A DNA stretch of 64,000 nt from NCBI GenBank assembly GCA_964017145.1, contig OZ024848.1:508501-572500 (forward strand). The letters run 5' to 3'. Origin of the DNA: Agrocybe praecox. Taxonomy: Eukaryota; Basidiomycota; Agaricomycetes; Agaricales; Agrocybaceae. The notes beneath the pieces are model-generated. The model was not told where the DNA came from and did no database searches. It worked only from the letters and a program-made list of their open reading frames with translations. The translations under genes and the position numbers were made by a program. Positions 46,906 to 58,444 of this stretch are shown one piece after another; the stretch's first letter is position 1, and each line of letters opens with the position of its first letter.

Positions 46906-47836
46906 GAGGCTAGCACCGTGTATGTCTCTATCAATATATCGTCTGACTCGACGGTTTTTTCATGCTTCGTATCATCCCATGTATTCCGTAAAGCATCATG
47001 ATTGATATTTGACTTTTGTGTGGACGCCTGTAATCAAAATAAACTCTTGTTGATTTTTTCTGGAATTGAATATTGAACACCAAATGAGAAGAGTGTTGAA
47101 GTCAAAAACGGCAGTCCCAAGCGGCGGCGAGCGCCTGTGGTCACACCTTTGATCTCAAAACTCTTGGCAACCTACCGGCCATCTTGACTTGGACTGTGAT
47201 TGTATCTTACTCTCAGGCCCCGATAACACACAAATCAAAGTCCTAGAAGGAAACATATGATACCCTCTTTACTTCTAGGATGGCAAGTCGCTCAAGCAAC
47301 ACCTTTCGTCGAGGAACGATACCCGCATCCGAGCTACCCCTCGCTTCCTCTAACTATTTAAACGCAGGGAATCACAACGCGAATACAACGTCTCATCATG
47401 TAGAGGCTGTAGGGGCTCATGTAAGGACAACGATCAGCGTCGAAGAATGGGAGAGACGAGCACCGTTGAGCGAGAAACAACTATCGGAAGCGTGAACCAG
47501 CTCTTGAAAGCGAACGAGAAGGAGAAAAAGGCCGTTCCATTGAAGGTAGGCGGTTCTACCGCTCAGGAAGCCTAAATTGTGACTGATACAGAAAAATAAA
47601 AGTTTGCAGAGGAACCTGGGACACCAACACAGACCACCTCTGTTCACGCCCATCGACTACTGCAACAAGGACAAAGAGATGGCAATGGCCACGCAGGGGG
47701 ATCGCGCCCGAACACACCAAGCACACCTCCGACTCAAGGACAAGCTCCTTCAAGCCACGCATATACACCAGAACATGCGGCGCTTCATCCCGCACATCCT
47801 ATCCAGACACCACAACAGTTCTATGACTGGTTCGCG
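46906..47836 (+). pseudogene. Truncated copy of the 5' end of COG3
   Basis: Copy of 42,090-43,026: upstream region, exon 1, intron 1 and the start of exon 2. The copied ATG is at 47,280. A 1-nt insertion before the corresponding SVNQ codons shifts the frame and creates a stop (EKQLSEA, stop). Homology stops abruptly after the FYDWFA codons, where DUF1308-derived sequence begins. It cannot make a COG3 protein. Confidence 0.85.
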
Positions 47837-48720
47837 ATTCACCAGAAGTTAAAGTTGACATCGTGGCTGATAACGGAAGGCAATGGATCAGAGTGAATAC
47901 GTGAGGGTTTTTGTTTCTGTGAGCTCAATGTTTGTTGACGATAAAATAGAATGAAGAACTCGAGAATCTCGTCAGAATTCCGTGAAATAGAATTCCTACC
48001 TGACCGATTCTTCTGACGACTCGGATGAAAACTGGGTCGAGCACCCAACCTTGGCACAGACCGAGTTTGACGATTCCATTTTGCGAATGGGACGCTCCCT
48101 TTTGGAAGCTGCCGCTGCAAACCCTATTGAAGGCACCGTGCAAAGTATGCAGTGGGGTGCAGAGTTGGGGTGGACGACCCTCACTGCCAATAGAACGAGC
48201 ATCAAAGCAATATTACGAGAACTGAAAGCCGCGAGCACATCAGGAAGATTAACGGGAGTGAGCATGAATGACGAAGAGTACGACAAGGCGAACGTTGCTG
48301 CTATGTGGATTGTTAACCCCGAGGAGTCTGGCCGAGGGCATGTCAAACGCGCCCTTTGTATCCCGATGATATACAACTACAAAATGGGTTTGTTGTCAGT
48401 AGAGCCATCTTTCGGTGCATATTGGCGTTTCTACGCAGCTGCGGCACGACAAAATTGGGAATACAAAGTATCGTGGAACCTCGAGAGCCATCCAAGTTTA
48501 TTGTTACTGATTCCAAGACCGAAGACAGGCGACTGTGGGTTGGCGGTGCATATAGATTCGGATTGTCACCATTTTCCGTCTGCACTTACGGTTGAATTTC
48601 TCAAATTCCAGTTTTATATTCTTCATTTGAGTTTTTATTTCCGGTTTCCGTTTCTCTTTTGGGCAATTGCAGTGTCCATTTTCTAGTTGCAGGTTCTTTT
48701 TTACAGCTGCAGTTTCTTTT
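47837..48720 (+). pseudogene. Chimeric, internally deleted copy of DUF1308 plus its 3' flank
   Basis: Begins at the HSPGVKV codons (parent 36,712) and follows the parent, including its intron at 47,903-47,950, to about 37,008. It then jumps about 1 kb to parent 38,015, keeping frame at the join (NPIEGT to VQSMQWG). A frameshift follows near the end (WIVNPEES instead of WIVDPRS). After about 48,500 it continues with pieces matching 38,430-38,480 and 38,710-38,850. It is fused out of frame to the COG3 fragment upstream. Confidence 0.85.
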
Positions 48721-48732
48721 TTTTTGCAGCTA

Positions 48733-49080
48733 CCATCGTCGCTTACTTGCACGTCCACATTCGCTTCACCGCAAACCCAGAACCAACCAACCAACCAACC
48801 TTCCACGTCACCTCATCCCGCCTCCCGCCCCCCCTTCCTTGTTACAACCTACAACCTCTTCCAGGCTCCCTCTGTCTCGGCTCCCTCTCCGCACTCCACA
48901 CGCAACCCCCACTGTTGAATGCAACCCCGACCGAATCTCATCTATCCACCGACATCCTCCCTCTTCAACATACATTCCATGTATGCATTTCTAATCCACG
49001 TTCACGGTGTCACGGCATCCCAAATACATTAACCCATTCACTCGGCCATTTACCATCGTATCCGCTGCTCAGTGTCCTGT
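48733..49080 (+). repeat. Second copy of the 46,640-46,900 segment
   Basis: Shares TTGCACGTCCACATTCGCTT, AATGCAACCCCGACCGAATC and other blocks with 46,640-46,900, interrupted by short insertions. It is the right end of the mosaic duplication. Confidence 0.75.
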
Positions 49081-51444
49081 ACACGTTGCTCTCGCCTTCA
49101 CATATCTTTCTCTTTCTCCAAGCCTCGTTCGTCGGCCCTACGTTGCTTGCTGATTTCCATCGAGAATGACCCGGTCTTCCTCCGCCCTCATGAGAGATGC
49201 GACCATCGTCCTCCACTTATTCTCTCCATCTCCAGGGACCAAGTAGTGATCCGTATCATTGTTGCACGGCGCTCAGCTCTTATCGATCATCCTCGCACTC
49301 CACCTTTACGCACGAAAATTCCTTGGTCCGTCCCAACTCGTCGTCGTCGTCGACCGCATCCGCAGACCCCTCCCACGGTACACCTCTGCCATCCATCTAC
49401 GCCTTGTCCATGTCCACCCTCCTGCGATACACATGCATGTCAACCACCTTCCCCTCGTCTTCACTCTCGTCTTCACACTTTACACGTCTATCTTTCCCCG
49501 AGACTCTTTTTTCTCAGCTGCGCGAGGTGGGAGACCAGAGGTGGGCCCAAGGAGGTTCACAACGTGACGCATGTATGACCTATATTTTGAATTTATACTC
49601 CAATGAGTCCCTTCCCTTCCCATCGTACTCGCCCGCTCGCCCGCTATCGATCGGTCATCAAAGACGCCTACATCGCAGCCTGTTGACTATTACTTATTCA
49701 TTAGTTATTATTCTTATTGGACTTTGTTTTGTATGTCATGTCGTACGCGTGTAAATTAATAATCCTGGTAGGCTACGTGGTATGCGTATATTTATCGTAT
49801 CGTATCGTGTTGTATCGTATCGTGTTGTATCATACATATATGTAAATATATGAATAGGATACCCGACTTACTATAGGACCAGCGAGCCCCGAGCCGAGTA
49901 TAGATGCGCGACCCCACACCGCGGTTAATGTCGATATCAACATCTTCACCACTTTCCTTATCTACTTTCCCTTACCGCTTCTCTTTCCCCCCGCGTCCGT
50001 GGTTCAGAGAGTGATCAGACCTGTCATTTCGGATATGTGTAGATTTTGTTCTTTGACTGACGTGGATATGATCACGATTAAGGAAAAGACGGACGGACGG
50101 ACGGACGGACGAACAGAAGGACGAGCCTCGAGACGGAAGGAAGGAAGAGAGATAAACAAGAAAAACGATAGTGAATGAGGCCGAGCCAAGGGCCGAAAGA
50201 TCAGAAATGTTCGAGTTGAAGAACATGGATTGTTCGAGCGTTTTAAAATGATAATGCAACGTACTGGTGGCTCGCATATGGAACTCCTGAAGCCGATCCG
50301 TCATACGCAACGCATCCGGAAGCTTGAGGCTTGAGGTAACGGAAAGCAGAGACCGGGGAAGCGCGTGCGATAGTGTCAAGGATGAGCGGCGGCAGCCGCA
50401 CAACGACTATTGAATTTATTGAGAGGAGCTCAAAAGGCAAGAAGAACAAGTGAGTAAACGTGCAAAAAATCAATGAAAGAAACTCGGGTGATTAATCCAT
50501 TGCCAACTGTAAGTCCGTGGGTTTTCTCGAAAGAAATTCGTGGGATCGAGCTAGGGGGATGGAGACATTGACGACGTAGGCGATATAATGAAAGGACAAA
50601 ATGCGGAATGCAGCCCTGGTGGAATCGCAGTGTAAGCGTCGGAGGGCCTGATTTGACCCAGGCTGAATAGGAAATCGGGATGCAAGAGCCTCCCAGACAA
50701 GGCGTTTCGATAAAGTTCGAGCGTATTTGATTCGTATATTTCGAGTTGCACACCCATCGCGACCTTGACGGAGATGGTGTTGATGGAGGTATAATCAAAG
50801 TCCACACAGAGATAGCGCAGAAGAAAGAAGAGAGAATCAAATCTAGGGGAATGAGCATGAGCCTCAAGAAGTAAATCCACAAGGCAAGTGCGAAATTAAG
50901 CAGAACGAGAAGGAAAAAACGACGTACGAGTGCAGACCCTGACTGAGCCTTTCGAGCTTTCGGATTTCGACGCTGGCGTGCGTTTCAGAACAATCTCCTG
51001 GAGAGGGTCTTGTTGGACTATCAGGTCTGTCCCCCTCCAGACTGTTCCGAGTAGTCGTGCAGGTACTTACTGCTGGCGGGGTTGGTCGCGCTCACGGTCG
51101 TTCGAAACAAAGCCTGTTCAAATAAATATGGCGCACATGTGTTGATCCGGTTTGGCTCCAGAAATTCTGCGTGTATCCAATCGTATTTCAATGATCCGTT
51201 CGTCTTTCTTGGTGAGTTCGCCAGCTCATTATGGACATGTCGACGACGAGGAGATATTCTGCGCGTTATAATGTTACCCACCAACAAGTAGTTGACGTAT
51301 TTGGAAGCTCGGAGGGCGGCGAACTGTGCCGAGTCTATTAATTACTGGGTGACGGGCCGGTCTACCACGGGGCTTCCGTGTGAAAACCCAGAAGGCACTA
51401 TCAGCGTCGACGATGAGCGAAGCGACACTTCCTGCATCTGAACC
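49081..51444. other. Intergenic region with possible unresolved gene(s)
   Basis: A Ser/Thr-rich plus-strand frame at 49,197-49,754 ends in a hydrophobic stretch but matches nothing I know. On the minus strand, 51,290-49,970 holds several open patches that might be exons (for example HASVEIRKLERLSQGLHS at about 50,960-50,930 before a GTACGT donor, and KVAMGVQLEIYESNTLELY at about 50,700). No full splice chain could be built. Microsatellites occur: CGTAT-type at 49,795-49,840 and GGAC repeats at about 50,092-50,111. If real, the minus-strand gene would be divergent from the patatin-NLR gene. Confidence 0.25.
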
Positions 51445-54400
51445 ATGACTACCCCTAATAACGAAGCACCCTTGAGGCTCCTCGCGCTAGGTAAGATCGC
51501 TCGTTTCGATTGATGATGAAGCGTGGTACTAAGTAGGACATCTCAATAGATGGCGGCGGAATACGTGGGCTTTCTGAGCTCCTCATCCTAAAGGAGATTA
51601 TGCACAAACTGAAGCTTGAGGAGAACGCGCAACGAGCAAGAGATGGTTTGGATAGTCTCAAAGACATACCGAAGCCAAGTGAATACTTTGATATAATCGG
51701 TGGGACTAGTACTGGAGGGTGCGTCGTAATAGGTTGATAGTATTCTAACACTTTGACTAACGGGACTCACGAACATCACAGAATTATCGCGTTGATGCTC
51801 GGGCGCCTTCACATGGACATCGACGAGGCAATCAACCAGTACGATACACTGGTTAAAAGGGTTTTCTCCCAGACAAAGATGATTGGAGATGGAGCATTTA
51901 AGGCAACTGTGCTCGAGAGCGCGATCAAGGCTATGGTGCATGCAGTGACTAATGATGCCAATGCTCCTTTGGTAGAAATCAATAAATCTGGGATATGTCG
52001 AACGTGCGTTGCATAATTCAATATTGAGTATATTTAAAACTGAATCATGCATGTCATAGCTTTGTGTGTGCTCGGAATGCGACCAACATGAATATTCCAG
52101 TGCTCTTCAGATCCTATGAGTCTCCTCGCGAAACTTCTTTGGCCTGCACAATCTGGGAAGCTGCTCGGGCAACATCTGCTACCCCTACTGTCTTTAAGCC
52201 CATTGAGATAGGACGGAACCAAGCATATGTTGATGGTGGGATGGGTCACAACAACCCTTGTCTCCTGGTCTTCAATGAGGCCTACTCTCTTTTTCCAAAA
52301 TGTCCTTTGCAGTGCTTGGTGAGCATTGGCACTGGCCTCCCTGCTGTCATCCAGATTGAGAGACATGGAATCTTGGGAAGAATGATCCCACAGAGTGTTA
52401 TTGATATGCTCAAGTCTATGGCTATGGACTGTGAGCGCACACACCAAGAGCTTTTGCCCCGCTTTGCAAACACACCAGAGACATATTTCCGTTTTAATGT
52501 TGATCAAGGCTTGCAAAGCAGGCAGCTGTCTAAATGGGAAAGCCTGAGCTTTATCCAAGCCCATACAACTCAGTATATGAAAAAGCAGGAGATTCAAGAC
52601 AAATTGTCAAATGTGGCTTCTGTGTTTTGGTCTCACAGAGTACAGCCCACTGTTGAGCAATTAGGTATAGTGCATTATATATATATATATATTGAATACT
52701 TCTTTATCTCTATTTCTTAAATGCAGCTGCTCCCAAAGCTGCCTTGCTAAACCCACAAGTTCAGGTGAAAAAGCTCAGAAGGAAGCCTTGTCCTTCTCCA
52801 GTACCATCTTTCACAGGCAGAAGAGATACCTTGGACAAGATGGCAAAATTCTTCAAGAATGCCAGTGTTGAACAGCACATTTTTGTTTTGGAAGGCCTTG
52901 GTGGGTCTGGAAAGAGCCAGATTGCCTTTCAATTTGTAAAGACATCAAATCTGTAGGGTTTAAATTTTCTTATATTGTGTTTATTCTGATTTTGTTTTTA
53001 TTTTACATTATAGCTTGTCTGAGCTATTTGAGGTATTTTATGTTGATGGAAGCAATGAAGCTACTCTCAAAGCAGATCTTGAATCTCTTGCTCCAGAAGC
53101 TTTGAAATTGTCTGCTGAGGAAATTCCCAGATGGCTTGCAAGCCAGACTACAAACCACTGGCTACTTGTGATTGATAATGCAGATGATATTACCTTGAAT
53201 CTGGAGTCATTTTTACCCACAATTGGAAACATCATTATCACTACACGCAATCATGAAATTAGCACTTCTTATGCCACCAAGGATGGATATGTTGCTGTTG
53301 GGAATTTGATTGAAGAGGAAGCTATAGATCTTTTGCTCAATTTGGCCAAAAAAGAAGCCAGTGAGGAGAATCAAATACAAGCCAAACAAATTGTGCAGGT
53401 AATATTTGAAATATCCTTAGAAATCTAATTTATAATTTAATTTTTTCAACTATAGGAACTTGGATATCATGCTTTAGCAATTTCTCACACTGGGGCCTAT
53501 ATTTCTAGGACCAATTTTTCATTATCAAGATATTATACATTCCATCAGCAACAACAAGATCACATTCTCTACTATGAAACAATCCAACGGAAAGATATTG
53601 CAATTTATACCTCATGGAAAATGAGCTATGATAAGCTGGATGATTCTGCAAAATGCTTTTTGCAAATTTGCTCACTTTTGCAACATGAAGGGATTTCAGA
53701 GGAAATATTTGAAAGAGCTGCATTGGCACAAATTGAAATAGATGACACAACTGTGCAAGAAAGGGTACATCATCTTATGAGCCATTTTGGAAGAGAAGAA
53801 TTGTCTTGGAGCCCCCAAGCATTCCAGGAGATTATTTTAAAACTTCAGGCTTATTCTCTTATTGAATTCCATTTTGAACAAGGTCAGAAAAGCATATACA
53901 GAATGCATCCACTTGTACAGCAATGGGGAAGGACCATTCTGGGAACAAATGAGAAATTTATGGAGAAATGTGTTCTTGTTATCCTTGCTTTATCAATTCA
54001 AGACAAATATGATGAACATATCCATAAATACCAGCACAATTTGTGGCCACATATCCAACAATTACATTCAAAAGTTGGAGAACATTTGGATGAATTTGAT
54101 GTTGAAATTTTGAATAAAATAGGAGAACTTTGTCAAAATCAAGGATACTACAAAGAGGCTACATCATTCAGAAAGACAACATTATATAAAATGAAGAAAT
54201 TTTTTGGAGAGACTCATCCTGACACTCTTACCAGTATGGCAAATCTGGCATCTACATATTGGCACCAAGGCCTTCAGGAAAAAGCAGAAGCACTGGAGGT
54301 TGTAGTAATGCAAAAAAGGAAGGAAATCCTTGGAGAGAATCATCCTTCTACTCTTACCAGTATGGCAAATCTGGCATCTACATATTGGAATCAAGGCCTT

Positions 54401-56347
54401 TGGCAGAAAGCAGAGACACTGCAGGTTGTAGTAATGCAAAAAAGCAAGGAAATTCTTGGAGAGAATCATCCTGACACTCTTACCAGTATGGCAAATCTGG
54501 CATCTACATATGGGGATCAAGGCCTTTGGCAGAAAGCAGAGACACTGCAGGTTGTAGTAATGCAAAAAAGGAAGGAAATTCTTGGAGAGAATCATCCTTC
54601 TATTCTTACCAGTATGGCAAATCTGGCATCTACATATATGAATCAAGGCCTTTGGCAGCAAGCAGAGACCCTGCAGGTTGTAGTAATGCAAAAAAGAAAG
54701 GAAATTCTTGGAGAGAATCATCCTTCTACTCTTACCAGTATGGCAAATCTGGCATATACATATCAGGACCAAGGGCTTTGGCAGAAAGCAGAGACACTGC
54801 AGGTTGTAGTAATGCAAAAAAGCAAGGAAATTCTTGGAGAGAATCATCCTTCTACTCTTACCAGTATGGCAAATCTGGCATCTACATATCAGGATCAAGG
54901 CCTTTGGCAGAAAGCAGAGACCTTGAAGGTTGTAGTAATGCAAAAAAGGAAGGAAATTCTTGGAGAGAATCATCCTGACACTCTTACCAGTATGGCAAAT
55001 CTGGCATCTACATATTGGGATCAAGGCCTTTGGCAGAAAGCAGAGACACTGCAGGTTGTAGTAATGCAAAAAAGGAAGGAAATTCTTGGAGAGAATCATC
55101 CTTCTACTCTTACCAGTATGGCAAATCTGGCATCTACATATCAGGATCAAGGCCTTTGGCAGAAAGCAGAGACCTTGAAGGTTGTAGTAATGCAAAAAAG
55201 GAAGGAAATCCTTGGAGAGAATCATCCTGACACTCTTACCAGTATGGCAAATTTGGCATCTACATATTGGAATCAAGGCCTTTGGCAGAAAGCAGAGACA
55301 CTGCAGGTTGTAGTAATGCAAAAAAGCAAGGAAATTCTGGGAGAGAATCATCCTGATACTCTTACCAGTATGGCAAATCTGGCATCTACATATCAGGATC
55401 AAGGCCTTTGGCAGAAAGCAGAGACCTTGAAGGTTGTAGTAATGCAAAAAAGCAAGGAAATCCTTGGAGAGAATCATCCTGACACTCTTACCAGTATGGC
55501 AAATTTGGCATCTACATATTGGAATCAAGGCCTTTGGCAGAAAGCAGAGACACTGCAGGTTGTAGTAATGCAAAAAAGCAAGGAAATCCTTGGAGAGAAT
55601 CATCCTTCTACTCTTACCAGTATGGCAAATCTGGCATCTACATATTGGGATCAAGGCCTTTGGCAGAAAGCAGAGACACTGCAGGTTGTAGTAATGCAAA
55701 AAAGAAAGGAAATTCTTGGAGAGAATCATCCTTCTACTCTTACCAGTATGGCAAATCTGGCATATACATATCAGGACCAAGGGCTTTGGCAGAAAGCAGA
55801 GGCTCTGGAGATTGTAGTAATGCAAAAAAGAAAGGAAATTCTTGGAGAGAATCATCCTGATACTCTTACCAGTATGGCAAATTTGGCATCTACATATCAC
55901 AGCCAAGGCCTTTGGCAGAAAGCAGAGGCACTGGAGATTGTAGTAATGCAAAAAAGCAAAGAAATTCTTGGAGAGAATCATCCTTCTACTCTTACCAGTA
56001 TGGCAAATTTGGCATCTACATATCACAGCCAAGGCCTTTGGCAGAAAGCAGAGGCACTGCAGGTTGTAGTAATGCAAAAAAGAAAGGAAATTCTTGGAGA
56101 GAATCATCCTTCTACCCTTATCAGTATGGCAAATTTGGCATCTACATATCAAGCCCAAGGCCTTTGGCAGAAAGCAGAGGCACTTCAAATACAAGCCATG
56201 GAAAAATGCCTTTATGTATTGGGAGAATCCCACCCACATACACTGATAATCATGGAGGCTCTTGCATGCATATACCGAAAATTGGATAATATCAGTGAAG
56301 CTGAAGCTCTTGAGGCAAAGATTACAAACATCAAACATAACTTTTAG
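51445..56347 (+). CDS. Patatin-NB-ARC-TPR protein (NLR-type, 1514 aa)
   Basis: Seven exons: 51445-51490, 51550-51718, 51782-52003, 52060-52664, 52727-52952, 53014-53398, 53456-56347; consistent phases, 1514 aa. Patatin-like phospholipase domain (about 14-330): oxyanion DGGGIRG, nucleophile elbow GTSTG (Ser) and catalytic DGG in YVDGGMGHNNP, so all catalytic residues are present. NB-ARC: PSPVPSFTGRRDTLDKM lead-in, Walker A GLGGSGKS, Walker B LLVIDNADD, and IIITTRN. Winged-helix-like segment around MSYDKLDDSAKCFLQICSLL. Then sixteen 42-aa TPR units (kinesin-light-chain type) and a diverged cap. Proteins of this architecture in ascomycetes (for example Neurospora PLP-1) trigger heterokaryon incompatibility cell death after sensing a SNARE. 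Here the trigger is unknown. The upstream exons have normal CpG content, while from about 52,490 the gene almost lacks CpG. Confidence 0.93.
54200..56215 (+). repeat. Sixteen 126-bp units encoding TPRs
   Basis: The units start exactly 126 bp apart (54,200, 54,326, 54,452 ... 56,090), with no indels, and are nearly identical in DNA. Variation is concentrated at a few codons: D/S after NHP, the residue after ASTY (W, G, M, Q or H) and the next one (N, D, H, S, A), Q/K/E in LxVVV, and R/S in QKxKE. Units 6-11 alternate between two types, indicating a 252-bp higher-order duplication. This suits frequent recombination between units with diversifying selection on the ligand face. Confidence 0.95.
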
Positions 56348-56691
56348 TGCAACATAAGGTGCGAGCTTTTTAACTGTGTAATGCATATATTTACTAATAA
56401 ATTCTTCCATTTTTTAGTTCACAGGCTATAATCCCAGTTTTGAATACTTGTAAAATATCCGCAATAACATACAGGATGTATTTTTACATTTAGGTCATAG
56501 TTAGAATAAGAAGAAAAGTAAAGAAAAATAAGCACAGAACAACATAATTATTAAGGCACAAGATAAATAAACATGTGCACAACAACATATGACACTAAGC
56601 TACAGAGCCTGCTCAGCTCAAATAGATGCTCAAAAAATTACTTGTGGGTGTGGGCCATTGTGAGGCATGCCATATATGAGTTCAAGCCTCA
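56348..56691. other. 3' flank of the patatin-NLR gene, no gene recognised
   Basis: AT-rich, nearly CpG-free non-coding DNA. It should hold the polyadenylation region of the patatin-NLR gene. Confidence 0.4.
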
Positions 56692-56892
56692 ACCAAGAAC
56701 CAAGAACTGCAGTAGAAATGGATATAAATGATTTACCTAGAGATCAAACACTCTAGAGCGCTCACCAACCAGCTTCTTCAGGAAATGAGCAAAGATTTAT
56801 TGCAAGAAATATTTGACCCCACTATCACTCCTATCACTCTGAATGGGCAAGCATTGCTGTTACACCAAAATGTTGTTTTTTGGACGACGTCT
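56692..56892 (+). pseudogene. Short CpG-decayed fragment of DUF1308
   Basis: About 200 bp matching parent 37,399-37,608 (PRTAVETDINDLPRD onwards). A 5-bp deletion shifts the frame and a stop follows. Many differences are C to T or G to A at parental CpG sites (for example AAACGG to AAATGG, TTCGAC to TTTGAC), the mark of methylation-driven decay. The flanks are unrelated. Confidence 0.85.
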
Positions 56893-57254
56893 GAACATCA
56901 GGAAAAACACTTTTGTCCTTTGAGTCTCCCAAGACATGTAGCAATAAACAAGGATCCACAAGGAATACTGTGGTTTCCCATGAGTGCATCACAAGCTAAG
57001 CCTGGGGAGCCCGGAGGAACCTTGAGATGCCTTGAATTGCCTTGATTGATGTTACATACCTTTTAGGCTCTTATAATGCCTTCAAAGCATCTTGGAATGT
57101 CCTCTAGTTTGCTTATAAATTTATTAAAAAGCTATTATATTTATTTTAATACAGTGTCTGGTAACTTGTAAGTATAAGCACTTTGCCAATTATTAAGCAA
57201 AAAAAAAAAACAGAAACAGTATCTAATACATCCTGGGACTTAAGAGTATTTTCT

Positions 57255-57960
57255 ATAATATGAAAAGATTTGTCAGAGAATTTGGGAATTAACATACCAC
57301 TTTGTCATATTGAGATAAGAGGAATAATGGCAAAAGATGGCTCTTTTAGTCGCTTTACTGTGAACATGCCACTTGTCTCATCTGGTTCATGCTTAAAGGG
57401 TGCATACCATTCAATATATGCTAATTCTGTTTTTGGCCAGTCCTTGGGACCCGCTTGTTTGCCAAATCCAACATCAATAGTTGTAGGTAGCCTGAAAATT
57501 ATGCAGAGTCTTGCAACACATGTGTCTAATTTGAGATTGAGATCATCTTATGAGTAAATATTGAGTAAAAACATAATTCACTCACTTTCAATACCAAAAT
57601 TAACAGCCTCGTTATTCATGTTAAAAATAACAGTATCCATATGTCCATCTGGGGTTTTGGATGATCGGGGAATGGCTTTAACTGTATCATTCTCCTCAAT
57701 ATCCTGGTGATCATAGTCATCAAAGAGGCTGTTAGGATGAAACTTGAACTGGGCATAACAGTCAAGACAGTAAAAAGGAAGGGCATATAACTGTGCTACC
57801 ACATTTGATGTGTGAGAATCTTTAGCAAGAAGTCGATTGAGATATTCCCTCAGATGTTGGGAGAATAAGGGTACTCCATGCTCATGCTCAATTTGAGTAA
57901 TAAGATGGCTGGGGTATGGTGGATATTTGACAATTTTGACGATAGGCCATTCATTTCACT
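57255..57960 (-). pseudogene. Remnant of a Plavaka-type (CACTA-like) transposase
   Basis: On the minus strand the frame gives LRLRxxF-type and strand motifs familiar from the C-terminal part of Agaricomycete Plavaka transposases: YALPFYCLDCYAQFKFHPN, ARLCIIFRLP, LAYIEWYAPFKHEPDETSGM and IIPLISI then SGMLIPKF. The two parts are in different frames around 57,575, and a TGA interrupts just before QSGMLIPKF. The N-terminal and RNase H-like parts are missing. CpG is depleted. The family call is from memory of the motif set and moderately sure; that it is a decayed transposon ORF is more certain. Confidence 0.6.
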
Positions 57961-58079
57961 TCAGTGAACCAGTGACAAGACCTCTTAGGTCAATTAATTC
58001 CTAATAGGAAATAGACCTAAGAGACCCTCTGATAATGTTTTTTAGAAACATAATTTGCAAAACATTTCTGCCATTTGAA

Positions 58080-58400
58080 AATGTTTTAGCATTTCAAAAC
58101 ATTTTAGCATATTTCAAAACATTTTAGCATATTTCAAAACATTTTACTATTTAAAACATTTCTGCAGTTCTAAATTTAAAACCTAAAAACATTATTAAAA
58201 AAAGTGCAACAATGTAACCATATCTAATCTGATGTGTGGCTATGCTATAATGTTTTATCTTACTGTGGCTGTGCCTTTAATATCTTATCTAACTTGTGGC
58301 TATGCTCTTAGATCTAATCTAGTTGTGGCTATGCTAATAAATCTTATCTAGATAGTAGTTATCTTATCATATCTTATCAAATGTGTGGCTGTGGAATATG
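58080..58400. repeat. Short tandem repeats
   Basis: CATATTTCAAAACATTTTAG is repeated at about 58,082-58,150. About 58,215-58,395 has four diverged units with TGTGGCTATGCT and ATCTTATCTA. Very AT-rich and non-coding. Confidence 0.6.
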
Positions 58401-58444
58401 TTGTATGATTAATTTCCTAAAAGGTTACATTGTCTGATTTCTTA

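Noticed and set aside
54200..56215. Regularly spaced repeats resembling a satellite or CRISPR-like array
   Set aside because: The unit is a multiple of 3, in frame with upstream exons, and encodes 42-aa TPRs.
54182..56410. A 742-codon open frame on the minus strand through the TPR array
   Set aside because: It is the exact shadow of the periodic 126-bp repeat: one stop-free unit read backwards stays stop-free in all copies. The plus-strand frame has the domains and introns of a real gene.
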